The notes: generated by a model not told the origin, from the sequence alone. Shown: positions 9,048 through 17,831, counted from the first letter of the stretch. The stretch is DNA of 56,162 bases from Armatimonadota bacterium (GCA_039679645.1 JBDKUO010000015.1:1-56162); one strand, 5' to 3'. Numbers and translations: made by a program.

Positions 9048-10310
9048 ATGAAACAAACAATCACACAAAAAATCCTGGCCGCGCATGCGGGTAGGGATCA
9101 CGTTGAGCCGGGCGAGCTGATAAACGCAAGGCTCGATCTGGTTCTGGGCAACGACATCACCGCTCCGATTGCGATCAGAGAGTTCGAGAAGATCGGCGCC
9201 GAGACTGTGTTCGACAAAGAACGCGTCGCGCTGGTCCCTGACCACTCGACTCCGAATAAAGATATCAAGAGCGCCGAGCTGGTGAAGATTTTGCGCGAGT
9301 TCGCCCGCAAGCACAATATCACCAATTTCTTCGAGATCGGCAAGATGGGTGTAGAACACACACTGCTGCCGGACGAGGGTCTGGTCGGCCCGGGTGATGC
9401 GGTGATCGGTGCGGACTCTCACACATGCACATACGGCGCGCTGGGAGCTTTCTCGACGGGCGTCGGCTCGACCGACCTTGCCTATGCTATGGCCATGGGC
9501 GAGACGTGGTTCAAAGTCCCTGAGCAGATCAAGTTCGTCTATTACGGCAAGATGCCCAAGTGGGTATCGGGCAAGGACTTGATCCTCTACACCATCGGCA
9601 AGATAGGTGTGGACGGCGCGCTCTACTGTTCCATGGAGTTCACCGGTGAGGCGATCCGGGCGATGGAGATGGCGGGACGGTTCACGATGTGCAATATGGC
9701 AATCGAGGCGGGCGGCAAGAACGGCATAATCGAGCCTGATGAGATCACCATGGACTACATCAAGGGGCGACTCAAGCGCGACTACAAGGTCTATACCAGT
9801 GACCCCGACGCGGTCTACAAAGACGTGATCGAGATAGACGTCAGCAAGCTGGAGCCTATTGTGAGCTTCCCGCACCTGCCGGAGAACGCCAAGCCCATCA
9901 GCGAGGCGACGCATATCAAGATCGATCAGTCCGTGATCGGCTCATGCACAAACGGCCGCATCGAAGACCTGAGGATCGCAGCGAGTATTCTAAAGGGTCG
10001 CAAGGTGCATCCTGACGTGCGTCTGATCGTCATTCCGGCAACTCAGCAGATTTATCTGCAGGCAATCAAAGAGGGTCTGACTGAGATATTTGTCGAAGCG
10101 GGTGGGGCGGTCTCTACCCCGACCTGCGGTCCGTGCCTGGGCGGTCATATGGGTGTCTTGGCGGCAGGCGAGAGGTCAGTTGCGACAACCAACCGCAACT
10201 TCGTGGGCCGCATGGGTCACACCAAGTCCGAAGTCTACCTGGCCAACCCGGCCATAGCTGCTGCATCTGCGGTGCTTGGCAGACTCGGCAGCCCGGAAGA
10301 ACTAAAATAG
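9048..10310 (+). CDS. leuC: 3-isopropylmalate dehydratase large subunit (archaeal/HacA-type)
   Basis: With LeuD it isomerises 2-isopropylmalate to 3-isopropylmalate through an aconitase-type 4Fe-4S cluster, and can also serve citramalate in the isoleucine route. At 420 residues it is the short form typical of archaea and many deep bacteria, not the roughly 470-residue enterobacterial form. The cluster cysteines are visible in [27 protein letters not shown] and [13 protein letters not shown]. The ATG at 9048 follows GAGGA at 9035-9039. The small subunit follows after a heptamer-repeat spacer. Because leuA and cimA are both in the operon, the same LeuCD probably handles both substrates. Confidence 0.95.
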   Translation: MKQTITQKILAAHAGRDHVEPGELINARLDLVLGNDITAPIAIREFEKIGAETVFDKERVALVPDHSTPNKDIKSAELVKILREFARKHNITNFFEIGKMGVEHTLLPDEGLVGPGDAVIGADSHTCTYGALGAFSTGVGSTDLAYAMAMGETWFKVPEQIKFVYYGKMPKWVSGKDLILYTIGKIGVDGALYCSMEFTGEAIRAMEMAGRFTMCNMAIEAGGKNGIIEPDEITMDYIKGRLKRDYKVYTSDPDAVYKDVIEIDVSKLEPIVSFPHLPENAKPISEATHIKIDQSVIGSCTNGRIEDLRIAASILKGRKVHPDVRLIVIPATQQIYLQAIKEGLTEIFVEAGGAVSTPTCGPCLGGHMGVLAAGERSVATTNRNFVGRMGHTKSEVYLANPAIAAASAVLGRLGSPEELK

Positions 10311-10372
10311 GTGATAGGTGTTGGGTGTTAGGTGCTGGTGAAAGCCATCTCTCGCACTTAGCACTCGTGATC
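10310..10372. repeat. Heptamer array between leuC and leuD
   Basis: GGTGATA, GGTGTTG, GGTGTTA and GGTGCTG occupy 10310-10337 at a strict 7-bp period, beginning at the last base of the leuC stop. A partly complementary arm with CACTTAGCACTCGTGATC lies at about 10355-10372. Confidence 0.8.
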
Positions 10373-10388
10373 AGATAAGAGGATACGA

Positions 10389-10880
10389 ATGATTAAAGGA
10401 AAAGTTCACAAATATGGATCGAACGTCGATACTGACGTTATCATTCCAGCGAGATATCTGAATACGACAGACCCCGCCGAACTGGCGTCACACTGTATGG
10501 AGGATATCGACGCCGACTTTACCAAGAACGTTAAGCCGGGCGATATCATAGTAGCTGATGACAACTTCGGCTGCGGCTCCAGCCGGGAGCATGCTCCTAT
10601 CTCCATTAAGGCGAGCGGCATATCGGCGGTTATAGCGAACACATTCGCCAGGATATTCTATCGCAATGCTCTGAATACCGGTCTGCCCATTCTGGAGTGC
10701 CCCGAGGCTGTCGCTGGAATCTCAAACGGCGATGAGGTCGAGATCGACCTCGGCTCCGGTAAGATTACAAACGTAACTACAGGCAAAAGCTATCAGGCAA
10801 AGCCATTCCCGCCGTTTATGCGCGAGCTGATAGAAGTAGGCGGGCTGGTGAAATATGCGCAGGCAAAACTGAACCACTGA
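10389..10880 (+). CDS. leuD: 3-isopropylmalate dehydratase small subunit
   Basis: This swivelling-domain subunit completes the LeuCD isomerase. The 163 residues match the short archaeal-type LeuD, in keeping with the short LeuC. Diagnostic segments are [18 protein letters not shown] near the start, [14 protein letters not shown] in the substrate-loop region, and [17 protein letters not shown]. The ATG at 10389 follows GAGG at 10380-10383. Its TGA at 10878-10880 lies at the start of an inverted repeat that surrounds the next gene. Confidence 0.95.
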   Translation: MIKGKVHKYGSNVDTDVIIPARYLNTTDPAELASHCMEDIDADFTKNVKPGDIIVADDNFGCGSSREHAPISIKASGISAVIANTFARIFYRNALNTGLPILECPEAVAGISNGDEVEIDLGSGKITNVTTGKSYQAKPFPPFMRELIEVGGLVKYAQAKLNH

Positions 10881-10907
10881 AACGCTGAATTAAATGAGGC
10901 GCTGAAT
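10878..10907. repeat. Left arm of an inverted repeat around the GxxExxY gene
   Basis: TGAAACGCTGAAT at 10878-10890 and TGAGGCGCTGAAT at 10895-10907 are two copies of one word. The first matches TTCAGCGTTTCA at 11322-11333 perfectly over 12 bp on the opposite strand. The second matches ATTCAGCGTCTCA at 11342-11354 in 12 of 13 positions. Confidence 0.8.
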
Positions 10908-11304
10908 GGACTTAGTTCGTGACGACGCGCGGTACCCGATGTCGGAATTGACGTCAAAAATTATAGCCTGCGCTATTGAAGTTCACAAGACGCTTGGTCC
11001 GGGGTTTGAAGAAGTCTTCTATCAACGTGCGCTTTCAAAAGAATTTGCTGCCGCGAACTTTGAAGCGGAGCGTGAAGTGTGGATAGAGGTTTGCTATAAA
11101 GGCATTGTTCTCGGAAAGAAGCGTGTGGATTTTGTGGCCGAAGACTGTCTTGTCGAGATTAAGGCCAAGTCGTTATTAGAGGATGTTGATGTAGTTCAGA
11201 CACTCTCTTATCTAAAAGCGTCTGGCTATCCTATAGCATTATTGATTAATTTTGGCGGCCCAAAAATTGAAGTAAAACGTCTTGCAAATACAATTAAACG
11301 TTGA
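10906..11304 (+). CDS. GxxExxY family protein (PD-(D/E)XK-like fold)
   Basis: The 132-residue product matches the GxxExxY family: HKTLGPGFEEVFYQRAL gives the namesake motif. It is followed by VDFVAEDCLVEIKAKSLLE, which looks like the D and ExK residues of a PD-(D/E)XK nuclease core, and LINFGGPKIEVKRL near the end. Its biological role is not established, although the fold suggests a nuclease or nucleic-acid function. ATG at 10906 is preceded by GAGG at 10896-10899. The gene is foreign to amino-acid synthesis, sits between leuD and leuB, and is enclosed by inverted repeats that pair across it, as if it arrived together with a repeat element. Confidence 0.88.
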   Translation: MDLVRDDARYPMSELTSKIIACAIEVHKTLGPGFEEVFYQRALSKEFAAANFEAEREVWIEVCYKGIVLGKKRVDFVAEDCLVEIKAKSLLEDVDVVQTLSYLKASGYPIALLINFGGPKIEVKRLANTIKR

Positions 11305-11321
11305 TCTCTGCACTATCCATC

Positions 11322-11354
11322 TTCAGCGTTTCATAGTCTGAATTCAGCGTCTCA
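11322..11354. repeat. Right arm of the inverted repeat around the GxxExxY gene
   Basis: TTCAGCGTTTCA (11322-11333) and ATTCAGCGTCTCA (11342-11354) are the opposite-strand counterparts of the two words at 10878-10907. The repeat ends about 30 bases before leuB. Confidence 0.8.
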
Positions 11355-11383
11355 GCGGTTCTATGATATAAGTTAGGAAGTAA

Positions 11384-12481
11384 ATGACAACAAAGACATA
11401 CAAGATAGCGGTTCTACCCGGCGATGGCGTCGGCGTCGAGATAGTCCCACAGGGGATAAAGGCTCTCGATGCAGTGGCAAAGAAGCTGGGTTTGCAGTTT
11501 GAATACAAAAATTGTCTGGTCGGTGGAGCCGCGATAGACGCCACCGGCACGGCTTTACCTGATGATACACTTAATGCGGCGCTTGAAAGCGATGCAGTGT
11601 TTTTCGGCGCGGTCGGCGGTCCGAAGTGGGATAATCTTGAGCCTGCAAGCCGCAGACCGGAGCGTGGAGCTTTGTTTCCATTGCGAAGGGCTCTCAAAGT
11701 ATATGCCAATTTGAGGTCTGTGATAGTGTTTGATGCTCTGACGTCAGCATCATGCCTCAAAAAAGAAGCTATTGAGGGCGGTCTGGACATCTTGTTCATC
11801 CGCGAGCTGACGGGTGGTATCTACTATGGCCAGCCCAAAGAGCGCCGCGAGATAAACGGCGAGATGACTGCGATCGACACTTGTTCATACAGTGTCAGCG
11901 AGATCGAGCGTATTGCGCATGTCGCGTTCCAGCAGGCATCCAGACGCAGGAAGAGAGTCCATTCGGTGGACAAAGCCAACGTGATGGAGACTTCCAAGCT
12001 CTGGCGAGAGGTTGTGACCGAGGTTGCAAAACAGTATCCTGATGTTGAGTTGATACACATACTTGCCGACAACTGCGGTATGCAGCTTTTGCGCAAACCG
12101 AAGCAGTTCGACGTTATACTTGCAGACAATCTCTTTGGAGATTTACTGACGGATGAGGCTTCGATGCTAGCCGGCTCGCTGGGCATGCTGCCTTCGGCGA
12201 GTATAGGCGATGAGCACGGCGGCCTGTATGAGCCTATTCATGGCTCGGCGCCGGATATTGCAGGCAAAGGGATTGCAAACCCTATTGCAACTATATTGAC
12301 TGCCGGAATGATACTGAGATATGCCTGCGATTGTCCGGAAGGCGCTTCACAGATTCGGTCCGCAGTCGAAGCGGTACTAAATGCGGGCTATCGCACCGGC
12401 GATATTGCTGGTGACGGCGGCAAGATCGTTTCGTGCGATGAGATGGGTGATCTTGTCGCGAAGGCGATAGCAGACTCATAA
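11384..12481 (+). CDS. leuB: 3-isopropylmalate dehydrogenase
   Basis: This NAD-dependent enzyme oxidises and decarboxylates 3-isopropylmalate to 2-oxoisocaproate. In the citramalate route it converts 3-methylmalate to 2-oxobutyrate. The 365-residue product has LPGDGVGVEIVPQG at the N-terminus, the substrate-binding segment ELTGGIYYGQPKER, the catalytic lysine region HSVDKANVMETSKLWR, and the metal site LADNLFGDLLTDEASMLAGS. The cofactor-side motif EPIHGSAPDIAGKGIANP is also intact. ADNCG replaces the more usual DNAAM wording before MQLL. ATG at 11384 follows AGGAAG at 11375-11380. Confidence 0.96.
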   Translation: MTTKTYKIAVLPGDGVGVEIVPQGIKALDAVAKKLGLQFEYKNCLVGGAAIDATGTALPDDTLNAALESDAVFFGAVGGPKWDNLEPASRRPERGALFPLRRALKVYANLRSVIVFDALTSASCLKKEAIEGGLDILFIRELTGGIYYGQPKERREINGEMTAIDTCSYSVSEIERIAHVAFQQASRRRKRVHSVDKANVMETSKLWREVVTEVAKQYPDVELIHILADNCGMQLLRKPKQFDVILADNLFGDLLTDEASMLAGSLGMLPSASIGDEHGGLYEPIHGSAPDIAGKGIANPIATILTAGMILRYACDCPEGASQIRSAVEAVLNAGYRTGDIAGDGGKIVSCDEMGDLVAKAIADS

Positions 12482-12517
12482 ATCGGCGATGAGTGGCTGA
12501 TATAAGGGGAGATCACA

Positions 12518-14095
12518 TTGCCCAAAATTGCAATATATGACACAACGCTAAGGGACGGCATGCAGGGCGAGGGTATCAATTTCTCTGCAGAGGAGAAGTT
12601 GAAGGTAGCCAAACGCCTTGACGACTTCGGCGTGGCCTATATCGAGGGCGGCTGGCCTGGCTCAAATCCCAAGGATATCGAGTTTTTTGAGATCGCTAAG
12701 GGTGTTGAGTTCAAAAACGCCAAGCTCGCCGCATTCGGCCGCACCAGGCATCCTAAGTCTGCTGCTGAGAATGATCCGCTACTGCTGGATCTGCTCAAAG
12801 CAGAGACCCCGGTCGTCACGATATTCGGCAAGTCATGGGACCTGCATGTTACCGATGTCTTCCGCGTGACTCTCGATAAGAACCTTGCGATGATTTACGA
12901 CACTGTCAAGTTTCTCGTCGATAACGGCCGTGAAGTCATCTTTGACGCTGAGCATTTCTTCGACGGCTATAAGAACGATAGTGGATATGCCCTGCAAACG
13001 CTTGAAACGGCTGAAAGTGCGGGTGCATCGTGTCTGGTCCTCTGCGAGACAAACGGCGGCGCTCTGCCGTCAGAAGTAGCCGATGTAATGGACGTTGTAA
13101 AGGCTCGGCTTACAACCCCCATCGGGATCCATTCGCATAACGATTGTGATCTTGCGGTCGCGAACTCTATAGCGGCAGTCCAGCATGGCGCAGTGCATGT
13201 CCAGGGCACGATTAACGGCATGGGCGAGCGCTGCGGAAACGCCAATCTTGTTACGATCATGCCCATAATCGAGCTCAAGCTGGGAATGAAGTGTGTGCCT
13301 GACGGTATGATCCGCAAACTGACGGAACTCTCGCGCTCTATCGATGAAATAGCCAACCGTGTGCCGGAGGACTGCCAGCCGTTTGTTGGGGCCAGCGCGT
13401 TTGCCCACAAAGCAGGTGTCCATGTCGATGCAATGATGAAAAATCCTCTGACTTACGAGCATATCCAGCCGGAGAGCGTAGGTAACCGACGCAGATTGCT
13501 TGTATCCGAGTATGCCGGCAAGAGCACAATAGTCGAGAAAGCGCAGCAATATGATGTCGACCTCACCCGGCAGTCTCCCGAGGTCAAGAGCATCTTGAAC
13601 AAAGTAATGAAGCTCGAGCATGAGGGCTATTCGTTTGAGGAAGCCGAAGGCAGCTTTGAGCTTTTGCTGAAGAAATCTCTTGGAATGTACCGCAAGCTCT
13701 TTGATCTCAAGGGTTTCAGAGTCATTATAGAGAAACACGGCCCGAATGATGAGGTTATAACAGAAGCGACCCTTAAAGTAGCTGTTGACGGCGAGGAAGC
13801 ATTTACAGTCGCCGAGGGTGACGGCCCGGTTCACGCTCTGGACAATGCGCTGCGTCAGGCGCTGAGCCAGTTCTACGGCGAGGAACTTGCCAAGATCAAG
13901 CTCACAGACTTCAAAGTCCGCGTCATCAACACCAAAGCAGCCACTGCTGCAAAGGTCCGCACCATTATCGAGACCAGGGACAGTAACGAGGTCTGGAATA
14001 CGGCAGGCGTCTCTGAGAACATAATAGAGGCGAGCTGGCAGGCCTTGGCTGACGGCGTGGAGTACGGGCTGCTCAAGCACGTTCAGGATAAGTGA
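12518..14095 (+). CDS. cimA: (R)-citramalate synthase
   Basis: The enzyme condenses pyruvate with acetyl-CoA to (R)-citramalate, the entry to threonine-independent isoleucine synthesis. The 525-residue protein has the CimA version of the HMGL-like motif, YDTTLRDGMQGEGINFS, instead of the LeuA wording GEQSPG. It also has the EGGWPGSNPKD segment characteristic of the long CimA family, metal-binding GIHSHNDCDLAVANS, and a C-terminal regulatory domain from about residue 390. TTG at 12518 is the start, with AAGGGGAG at 12504-12511. It is the last gene of the ilv-leu run; a 269-base repeat-rich gap follows. Confidence 0.95.
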   Translation: MPKIAIYDTTLRDGMQGEGINFSAEEKLKVAKRLDDFGVAYIEGGWPGSNPKDIEFFEIAKGVEFKNAKLAAFGRTRHPKSAAENDPLLLDLLKAETPVVTIFGKSWDLHVTDVFRVTLDKNLAMIYDTVKFLVDNGREVIFDAEHFFDGYKNDSGYALQTLETAESAGASCLVLCETNGGALPSEVADVMDVVKARLTTPIGIHSHNDCDLAVANSIAAVQHGAVHVQGTINGMGERCGNANLVTIMPIIELKLGMKCVPDGMIRKLTELSRSIDEIANRVPEDCQPFVGASAFAHKAGVHVDAMMKNPLTYEHIQPESVGNRRRLLVSEYAGKSTIVEKAQQYDVDLTRQSPEVKSILNKVMKLEHEGYSFEEAEGSFELLLKKSLGMYRKLFDLKGFRVIIEKHGPNDEVITEATLKVAVDGEEAFTVAEGDGPVHALDNALRQALSQFYGEELAKIKLTDFKVRVINTKAATAAKVRTIIETRDSNEVWNTAGVSENIIEASWQALADGVEYGLLKHVQDK

Positions 14096-14113
14096 AGACA
14101 GAAATTTTTATCG

Positions 14114-14173
14114 CGAAAACACGAAATATGCGAAATCACGAAACCATCTGTCATTTCGAGCGCAGCGAGAAAT
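14114..14173. repeat. CGAAA octamer array and GAGCGCAGCGAG hairpin
   Basis: CGAAAACA, CGAAATATG, CGAAATCA and CGAAACC (14114-14145) have spacings of 8, 9 and 8, the same spacing pattern as the array at 48872-48905. Next to it, ATTTCGAGCGCAGCGAGAAAT (14153-14173) is a small palindrome of a type common in environmental bacterial genomes. Confidence 0.65.
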
Positions 14174-14224
14174 CTGCTGTTTGGAATCGCAACCTTGGTG
14201 ATGATTTCTGAATCGTTTACGTTG

Positions 14225-14348
14225 GTTGTTAGTTGTTTAGTTGTTTCGGAACACCTGTCCCGAAACGGTGGTTTTATAACTCATAACCGACGTTCGGGCG
14301 CAATATCTGATTGCGCCCGAAACAGAATCTCGCAATATCCGATTGCGA
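14225..14348. repeat. Three consecutive hairpins before ispH
   Basis: GTTTCGG/CCGAAAC pair at 14243-14249 and 14260-14266. TTCGGGCGCAAT/ATTGCGCCCGAA pair perfectly at 14293-14304 and 14310-14321 around loop ATCTG. TCGCAAT/ATTGCGA pair at 14330-14336 and 14342-14348 around loop ATCCG. The last two share loop and closing pairs but have different outer stems. A GTTGTTTA-type repeat at 14225-14246 can pair loosely with CAACCCTCAACTAA after the hairpins. Confidence 0.8.
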
Positions 14349-14364
14349 CAACCCTCAACTAATT

Positions 14365-15198
14365 ATGAAAGTAATAATAGCCGACCAGGCCGGAGTCTGC
14401 TTCGGCGTAAAAAGAGCATTGGATTTAGTGAACCAGGAGGCCGGCAAGGGTGGTCAGATAGCCACACTTGGCCCTCTTATTCACAATCCTCAGGTAGTGC
14501 GCGACCTCGAGGCCAAGGGCGTTCGCGTAGTCAAGGACGTCTCTGAGGTCGAGCAAGGCACAATCGTGATGCCCTCTCACGGCGTGCCCAAGGATGTTTT
14601 GCGTAATGCAGAAGATGCCGGTCTCAACGTCGTGGACGCTGCGTGCCCGTTCGTCGAAAAGGTGCATAAGCGTGTCGAGAGGCTTGCCAAAGACGGCTAT
14701 GTGGTCGTAGTTGTCGGTGATGCGGGTCACAGCGAGGTCAAAGCGATCAGGAGCGCCGCTGGTGAGGATGCGATTGTAGTGAGCGCTCCCGAGGATGTCG
14801 AGAGCGTGGACTGGTCGGGCAAGAAAGTTGGGATAGTCAGCCAGACCACACAGACCCCAGAGCGCTTCGGCGAGATCGTCGGCATGATAGCCGCCAGAGC
14901 GACTGAAGTTGTGGCTTATAACACTATCTGCTATGCCACTCACGACCGCCAGAGCGCAGCGCGCGAGCTTGCTCCGCAGGTAGAGGCGATGTTTGTAGTG
15001 GGTGGTCGAAACAGCGCCAATACCAATCGCCTTGCAGAGATTTGCCGTGAGGAAGGTGTGCCTACATATCATATTGAGACCGCTGCTGAAATCCAGCCCG
15101 AGTTGGCCAGAGGGATGCAGGTTGTAGGGCTCACTGCAGGCGCATCTACACCAGAGTGGATTATAGAAGAAGTCAAATCGCGATTGGAGCAGTTGTAG
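14365..15198 (+). CDS. ispH: 4-hydroxy-3-methylbut-2-enyl diphosphate reductase
   Basis: IspH (LytB) is the last enzyme of the MEP isoprenoid pathway and uses a 4Fe-4S cluster to make isopentenyl and dimethylallyl diphosphate. The three cluster cysteines are at residues 12 (GVCFGVKRA), 94 (DAACPFVEKVH) and 189 (YNTICYATHDRQ). GHSEVKAIRS, the SQTTQTPERF segment and the closing TAGASTPEWIIEEV are typical. I start at ATG 14365, giving 277 residues beginning MKVIIADQAG; the longer in-frame extension runs back through hairpin elements. No clear ribosome site is visible. The next gene's TTG follows the stop directly. Confidence 0.95.
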   Translation: MKVIIADQAGVCFGVKRALDLVNQEAGKGGQIATLGPLIHNPQVVRDLEAKGVRVVKDVSEVEQGTIVMPSHGVPKDVLRNAEDAGLNVVDAACPFVEKVHKRVERLAKDGYVVVVVGDAGHSEVKAIRSAAGEDAIVVSAPEDVESVDWSGKKVGIVSQTTQTPERFGEIVGMIAARATEVVAYNTICYATHDRQSAARELAPQVEAMFVVGGRNSANTNRLAEICREEGVPTYHIETAAEIQPELARGMQVVGLTAGASTPEWIIEEVKSRLEQL

Positions 15199-16512
15199 TT
15201 GGGTGGCATTATTTCTTATATCGAGCCTGGCAGTATAGCCGAAGACCTGGGTTGGCGTCCGGGCGATGAGATAATAAGTATCAACGATCACATCGTAAGT
15301 GATGTCATAGACTTCAGGTTCTATTGCGCCGATGAGTTTCTTTCTATAGTCATAAAGCGCAAAGGCCGACATATTCGCTTTGATATAGAAAAAGACGAGG
15401 ACCTGCCGCTTGGAGTCGAGTTTAAGAATATACTCTTCGACGGCGTCCGAACCTGCGGAGCGCACTGCATATTCTGCTTTGTCGAGCAGCTTCCCAAGGG
15501 TCTGCGTAAGCCGCTCTATCTCAAGGACGATGACTATCGCCTGTCATTCCTAGACGGCAACTTCGTAACACTCGCCAATGTGACTGAAACTGACCTGGAC
15601 AGGATAATTACCCAGCGCCTGACGCCTTTATATGTCTCAGTGCATGCGACCGATCCCGACCTACGCAGTATGATGCTTGGCCGGGATATACCCGATATCC
15701 TTCATCAGATAGACAGGCTCTCAGAGGGTCATATTTCGATTAACACCCAAATCGTGCTCTGCCGTGGAATAAACGACGCAGTCTACCTCGACCGCACAAT
15801 TGAGGACCTTTCCAGCCGCTACCCGACCGTCAGTTCTATTGCGATTGTCCCGGTAGGAATCAGCGCGCATCGCAGGCACCCTATGCCGATACCTCCAATT
15901 GATGCACAATATTCTGCCGATATTTTGCACAAAGTCAAGCAATGGCAGCACAAGTTTATGCAAGAAAAAGGCACAAAATTGGTCTGGGCGTCGGATGAGT
16001 TCTATTTGAGCGCAGGCAAGCCCATTCCAAGCGCACGAGCTTATGAAGGCTTTCCGCAGATTGAAAACGGTGTCGGACTGGTGCGCAAATTCAAAGACAG
16101 CGCAGCGCGCGCAAAACGTATTTTGCCCGAGAGTCTGCCCCGGCCTCTGCGTGTCTCAATCGTGACGGGCAGATCTGCGGCGCCGATAGTGAGCAAGTGG
16201 GCAAACTCACTCAAATGCTCAAATTTAAGTGTCCAGGTCTTCCCAATAGCGAACCATCTCTTCGGCGAGATGGTGACTGTCACCGGCCTCATCGCAGGCA
16301 AAGACATTATAGCTCAGCTAAAGGGCAGGGATCTTGGCGATGTGCTGTTTGTGCCTTCAGTCTCTCTTCGCGACGGCGCGTTCCTCGATGATATAACTCT
16401 CACAGACCTGCAAAATGAACTCAGTGTGTCTGTAGAGCAAATTGAACCTAGACCTTACCAGCTTGTACGTCGTATAATAGAACTCACATCAGACTTTCGG
16501 GGGACGAATTGA
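15199..16512 (+). CDS. DUF512 radical-SAM protein with N-terminal PDZ-like domain
   Basis: The 437-residue product has a short PDZ-like domain (about 1-65, GSIAEDLGWRPGDEIISIND), then a radical-SAM cysteine cluster written CGAHCIFCF with cysteines at 86, 90 and 93, followed by QLPKGLRKPLYLKDDDYRLS. The C-terminal half with VPVGISAHR and IVTGRSAAP corresponds to DUF512. Such proteins occur in Firmicutes, cyanobacteria and relatives; their reaction is unknown. TTG at 15199 directly abuts the ispH stop, so the two are co-translated. The adjacency to an iron-sulfur isoprenoid enzyme may be accidental. Confidence 0.9.
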   Translation: MGGIISYIEPGSIAEDLGWRPGDEIISINDHIVSDVIDFRFYCADEFLSIVIKRKGRHIRFDIEKDEDLPLGVEFKNILFDGVRTCGAHCIFCFVEQLPKGLRKPLYLKDDDYRLSFLDGNFVTLANVTETDLDRIITQRLTPLYVSVHATDPDLRSMMLGRDIPDILHQIDRLSEGHISINTQIVLCRGINDAVYLDRTIEDLSSRYPTVSSIAIVPVGISAHRRHPMPIPPIDAQYSADILHKVKQWQHKFMQEKGTKLVWASDEFYLSAGKPIPSARAYEGFPQIENGVGLVRKFKDSAARAKRILPESLPRPLRVSIVTGRSAAPIVSKWANSLKCSNLSVQVFPIANHLFGEMVTVTGLIAGKDIIAQLKGRDLGDVLFVPSVSLRDGAFLDDITLTDLQNELSVSVEQIEPRPYQLVRRIIELTSDFRGTN

Positions 16513-17252
16513 GCAGGAATCGGGCTAACAGCGGTCGAGCCGTACTTCTCTTGTTGGTAATGCTGTGCGGCGGATTTTTCCTTATGCACACTCTGGGAAT
16601 ATTCGCAAAGCCTGCGCGCCTGGTGGACAAGCTGAGCGCCGATTATGTAATCTGCGATCTTTCACGCGGCAAGTTCAGAGTTTCACCCGAGGTTGCAGCC
16701 AGCGCTGACCGCACCGAATCGTTTGAGTCTATGGTAAAGCGCCTGAAGCCTTACGCCGCCATCTGCGGCACCTATTATGATGAAAACAATCGCCCTCTCG
16801 GTGATGTTGTCGCTAAAGGCAGAGTGGTATCGAGGGGCTGCCAGAGACAGGGGATAGGTTTCACATCCTCAGGAAAGATCAAGTTTCTAGAGAGAAAGGG
16901 CAGATCCCGTATTGACTGGCGCGGATGCGCATCAGGCATTGCCTGCGGCCCCAGGCTTGTTCGATCAGGCAAGAAAGATATCAATGTTATACGCGACGGT
17001 TTCAGTTCCGCAGCCGCTACCAACAAGGCCTGGCGCTGCGCAGTGGGCGCTTCGAAAGACGGCAAGCTGATACTGTGCGCCGTATCGCAGAGCATTACTC
17101 TTTCGACTCTTGCTGATGTTATGATTGAGCTGGGCGCGCAGGATGCGATCAATCTGGACGGTGGGAGCATGTGTGCGTTGTATGTAAACGGCAAATACTG
17201 CGTGCAGCCTGCAAAGTCTATGAGCAATATCCTGGCCGTATACAAACGTTGA
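16509..17252 (+). CDS. NAGPA-like phosphodiester glycosidase domain protein
   Basis: The 247-residue product has one N-terminal membrane anchor or signal (about residues 11-31, LLLLVMLCGGFFLMHTLGIF) and an extracytoplasmic domain of the NAGPA family (phosphodiester glycosidase). Supporting segments are CGTYYDENNRPLGDVV, GIACGPRLVRSG, RCAVGASKDGKLIL and the conserved NLDGGSMCALYVNG. Related domains act on exposed glycan phosphodiesters or are of unknown specificity. TTG at 16509 overlaps the preceding stop codon by four bases, so it ends a tightly packed ispH-DUF512-NAGPA operon. Confidence 0.85.
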   Translation: MSRNRANSGRAVLLLLVMLCGGFFLMHTLGIFAKPARLVDKLSADYVICDLSRGKFRVSPEVAASADRTESFESMVKRLKPYAAICGTYYDENNRPLGDVVAKGRVVSRGCQRQGIGFTSSGKIKFLERKGRSRIDWRGCASGIACGPRLVRSGKKDINVIRDGFSSAAATNKAWRCAVGASKDGKLILCAVSQSITLSTLADVMIELGAQDAINLDGGSMCALYVNGKYCVQPAKSMSNILAVYKR

Positions 17253-17273
17253 CCTTACCAGGGGATGAGTGAT

Positions 17274-17391
17274 TTCAGTTCTCCGGTAAATAAGCTTTAT
17301 ACTTCGCGGGCGGATGCCCCGAAGGTTGGTCTTCTATCAAGGCTGCTTCGGCGCAATCGTATCCGAAGCATATTCGTGCGTGAGAACTGAA
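17274..17391. repeat. Two-hairpin element enclosed by a 10-bp inverted repeat
   Basis: TTCAGTTCTC (17274-17283) and GAGAACTGAA (17382-17391) are perfect inverted repeats. Inside lie CTTCG-c-GGGC/GCCC-CGAAG (17302-17324) and TGCTTCGG/CCGAAGCA (17344-17351, 17363-17370). The arrangement is a closed multibranch structure in the gap between a plus-strand and a minus-strand gene. Confidence 0.75.
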
Positions 17392-17405
17392 CTGATTCAT
17401 GTATG

Positions 17406-17452
17406 AAATAAAAAAGCACGGAATTTTGGAGTTTGTCCATCATTCCGTGCTT
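17406..17452 (-). terminator. Intrinsic terminator of the zinc-ribbon gene
   Basis: AAGCACGGAAT (17414-17424) and ATTCCGTGCTT (17442-17452) form an 11-pair stem. Read on the minus strand the stem runs into TTTTTTATT, a proper U-tract. It lies 25 bases beyond the stop codon of the minus-strand gene. Confidence 0.85.
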
Positions 17453-17476
17453 GTGTAGTCTAGTCGAAAAGCGTTT

Positions 17477-17665
17477 CTACCAGCGGTCGCTTACGCGCTC
17501 TCTGGAAAAGCCGCGATCTGACTTCTGGGACTTCCGGGCATCGCGGCAGGTCTTGCAGCGGATCGGCTCGCTGAAACCACGCGATTGGAAGAACTCTTGC
17601 TCGCCTGCGGTGAACGTGAAGCTTTGTCCGCAATCCTTGCAGATCAGTTCTTTGTCCTGGGCCAT
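17477..17665 (-). CDS. Small zinc-ribbon protein
   Basis: The 62-residue protein has two CxxC pairs, CKDCGQSFTF near residue 9 and RCKTCRDARKS near residue 36. Between them comes TAGEQEFFQSRGF, a pattern typical of the small probable zinc-ribbon domain proteins. A basic Ser/Arg tail follows. These proteins bind zinc and are suspected to act in nucleic-acid or protein binding, but the function is not established. GGGGG lies just upstream of the ATG on the minus strand, an intrinsic terminator follows the gene, and a consensus -10 box lies about 170 bases upstream, so it is probably monocistronic. Confidence 0.88.
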   Translation of the reverse strand: MAQDKELICKDCGQSFTFTAGEQEFFQSRGFSEPIRCKTCRDARKSQKSDRGFSRERVSDRW

Positions 17666-17831
17666 TTGTCTACCCCCTTGAAACTTGTGTTAAGTTGCAC
17701 TTCTGGAAATGATTTGGACCTTTGAACGGGGGTTTTGTTGTACCCAAGGGTTCATGCTTACCTTTGCCGATTCTTTTGTCCGGTTCGCAAGTCAAATCGA
17801 CCGTTGCCCGCGAACAGCAGAAGTCATGGTG

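Noticed and set aside
8964-9914. Long minus-strand frame of 316 codons opposite leuC.
   Set aside because: Mirror of a strongly coding gene; His/Arg/Asp-rich composition without motifs. Similar antisense frames at 13070-14080, 14425-15465 and 39748-40620 were dropped for the same reason.
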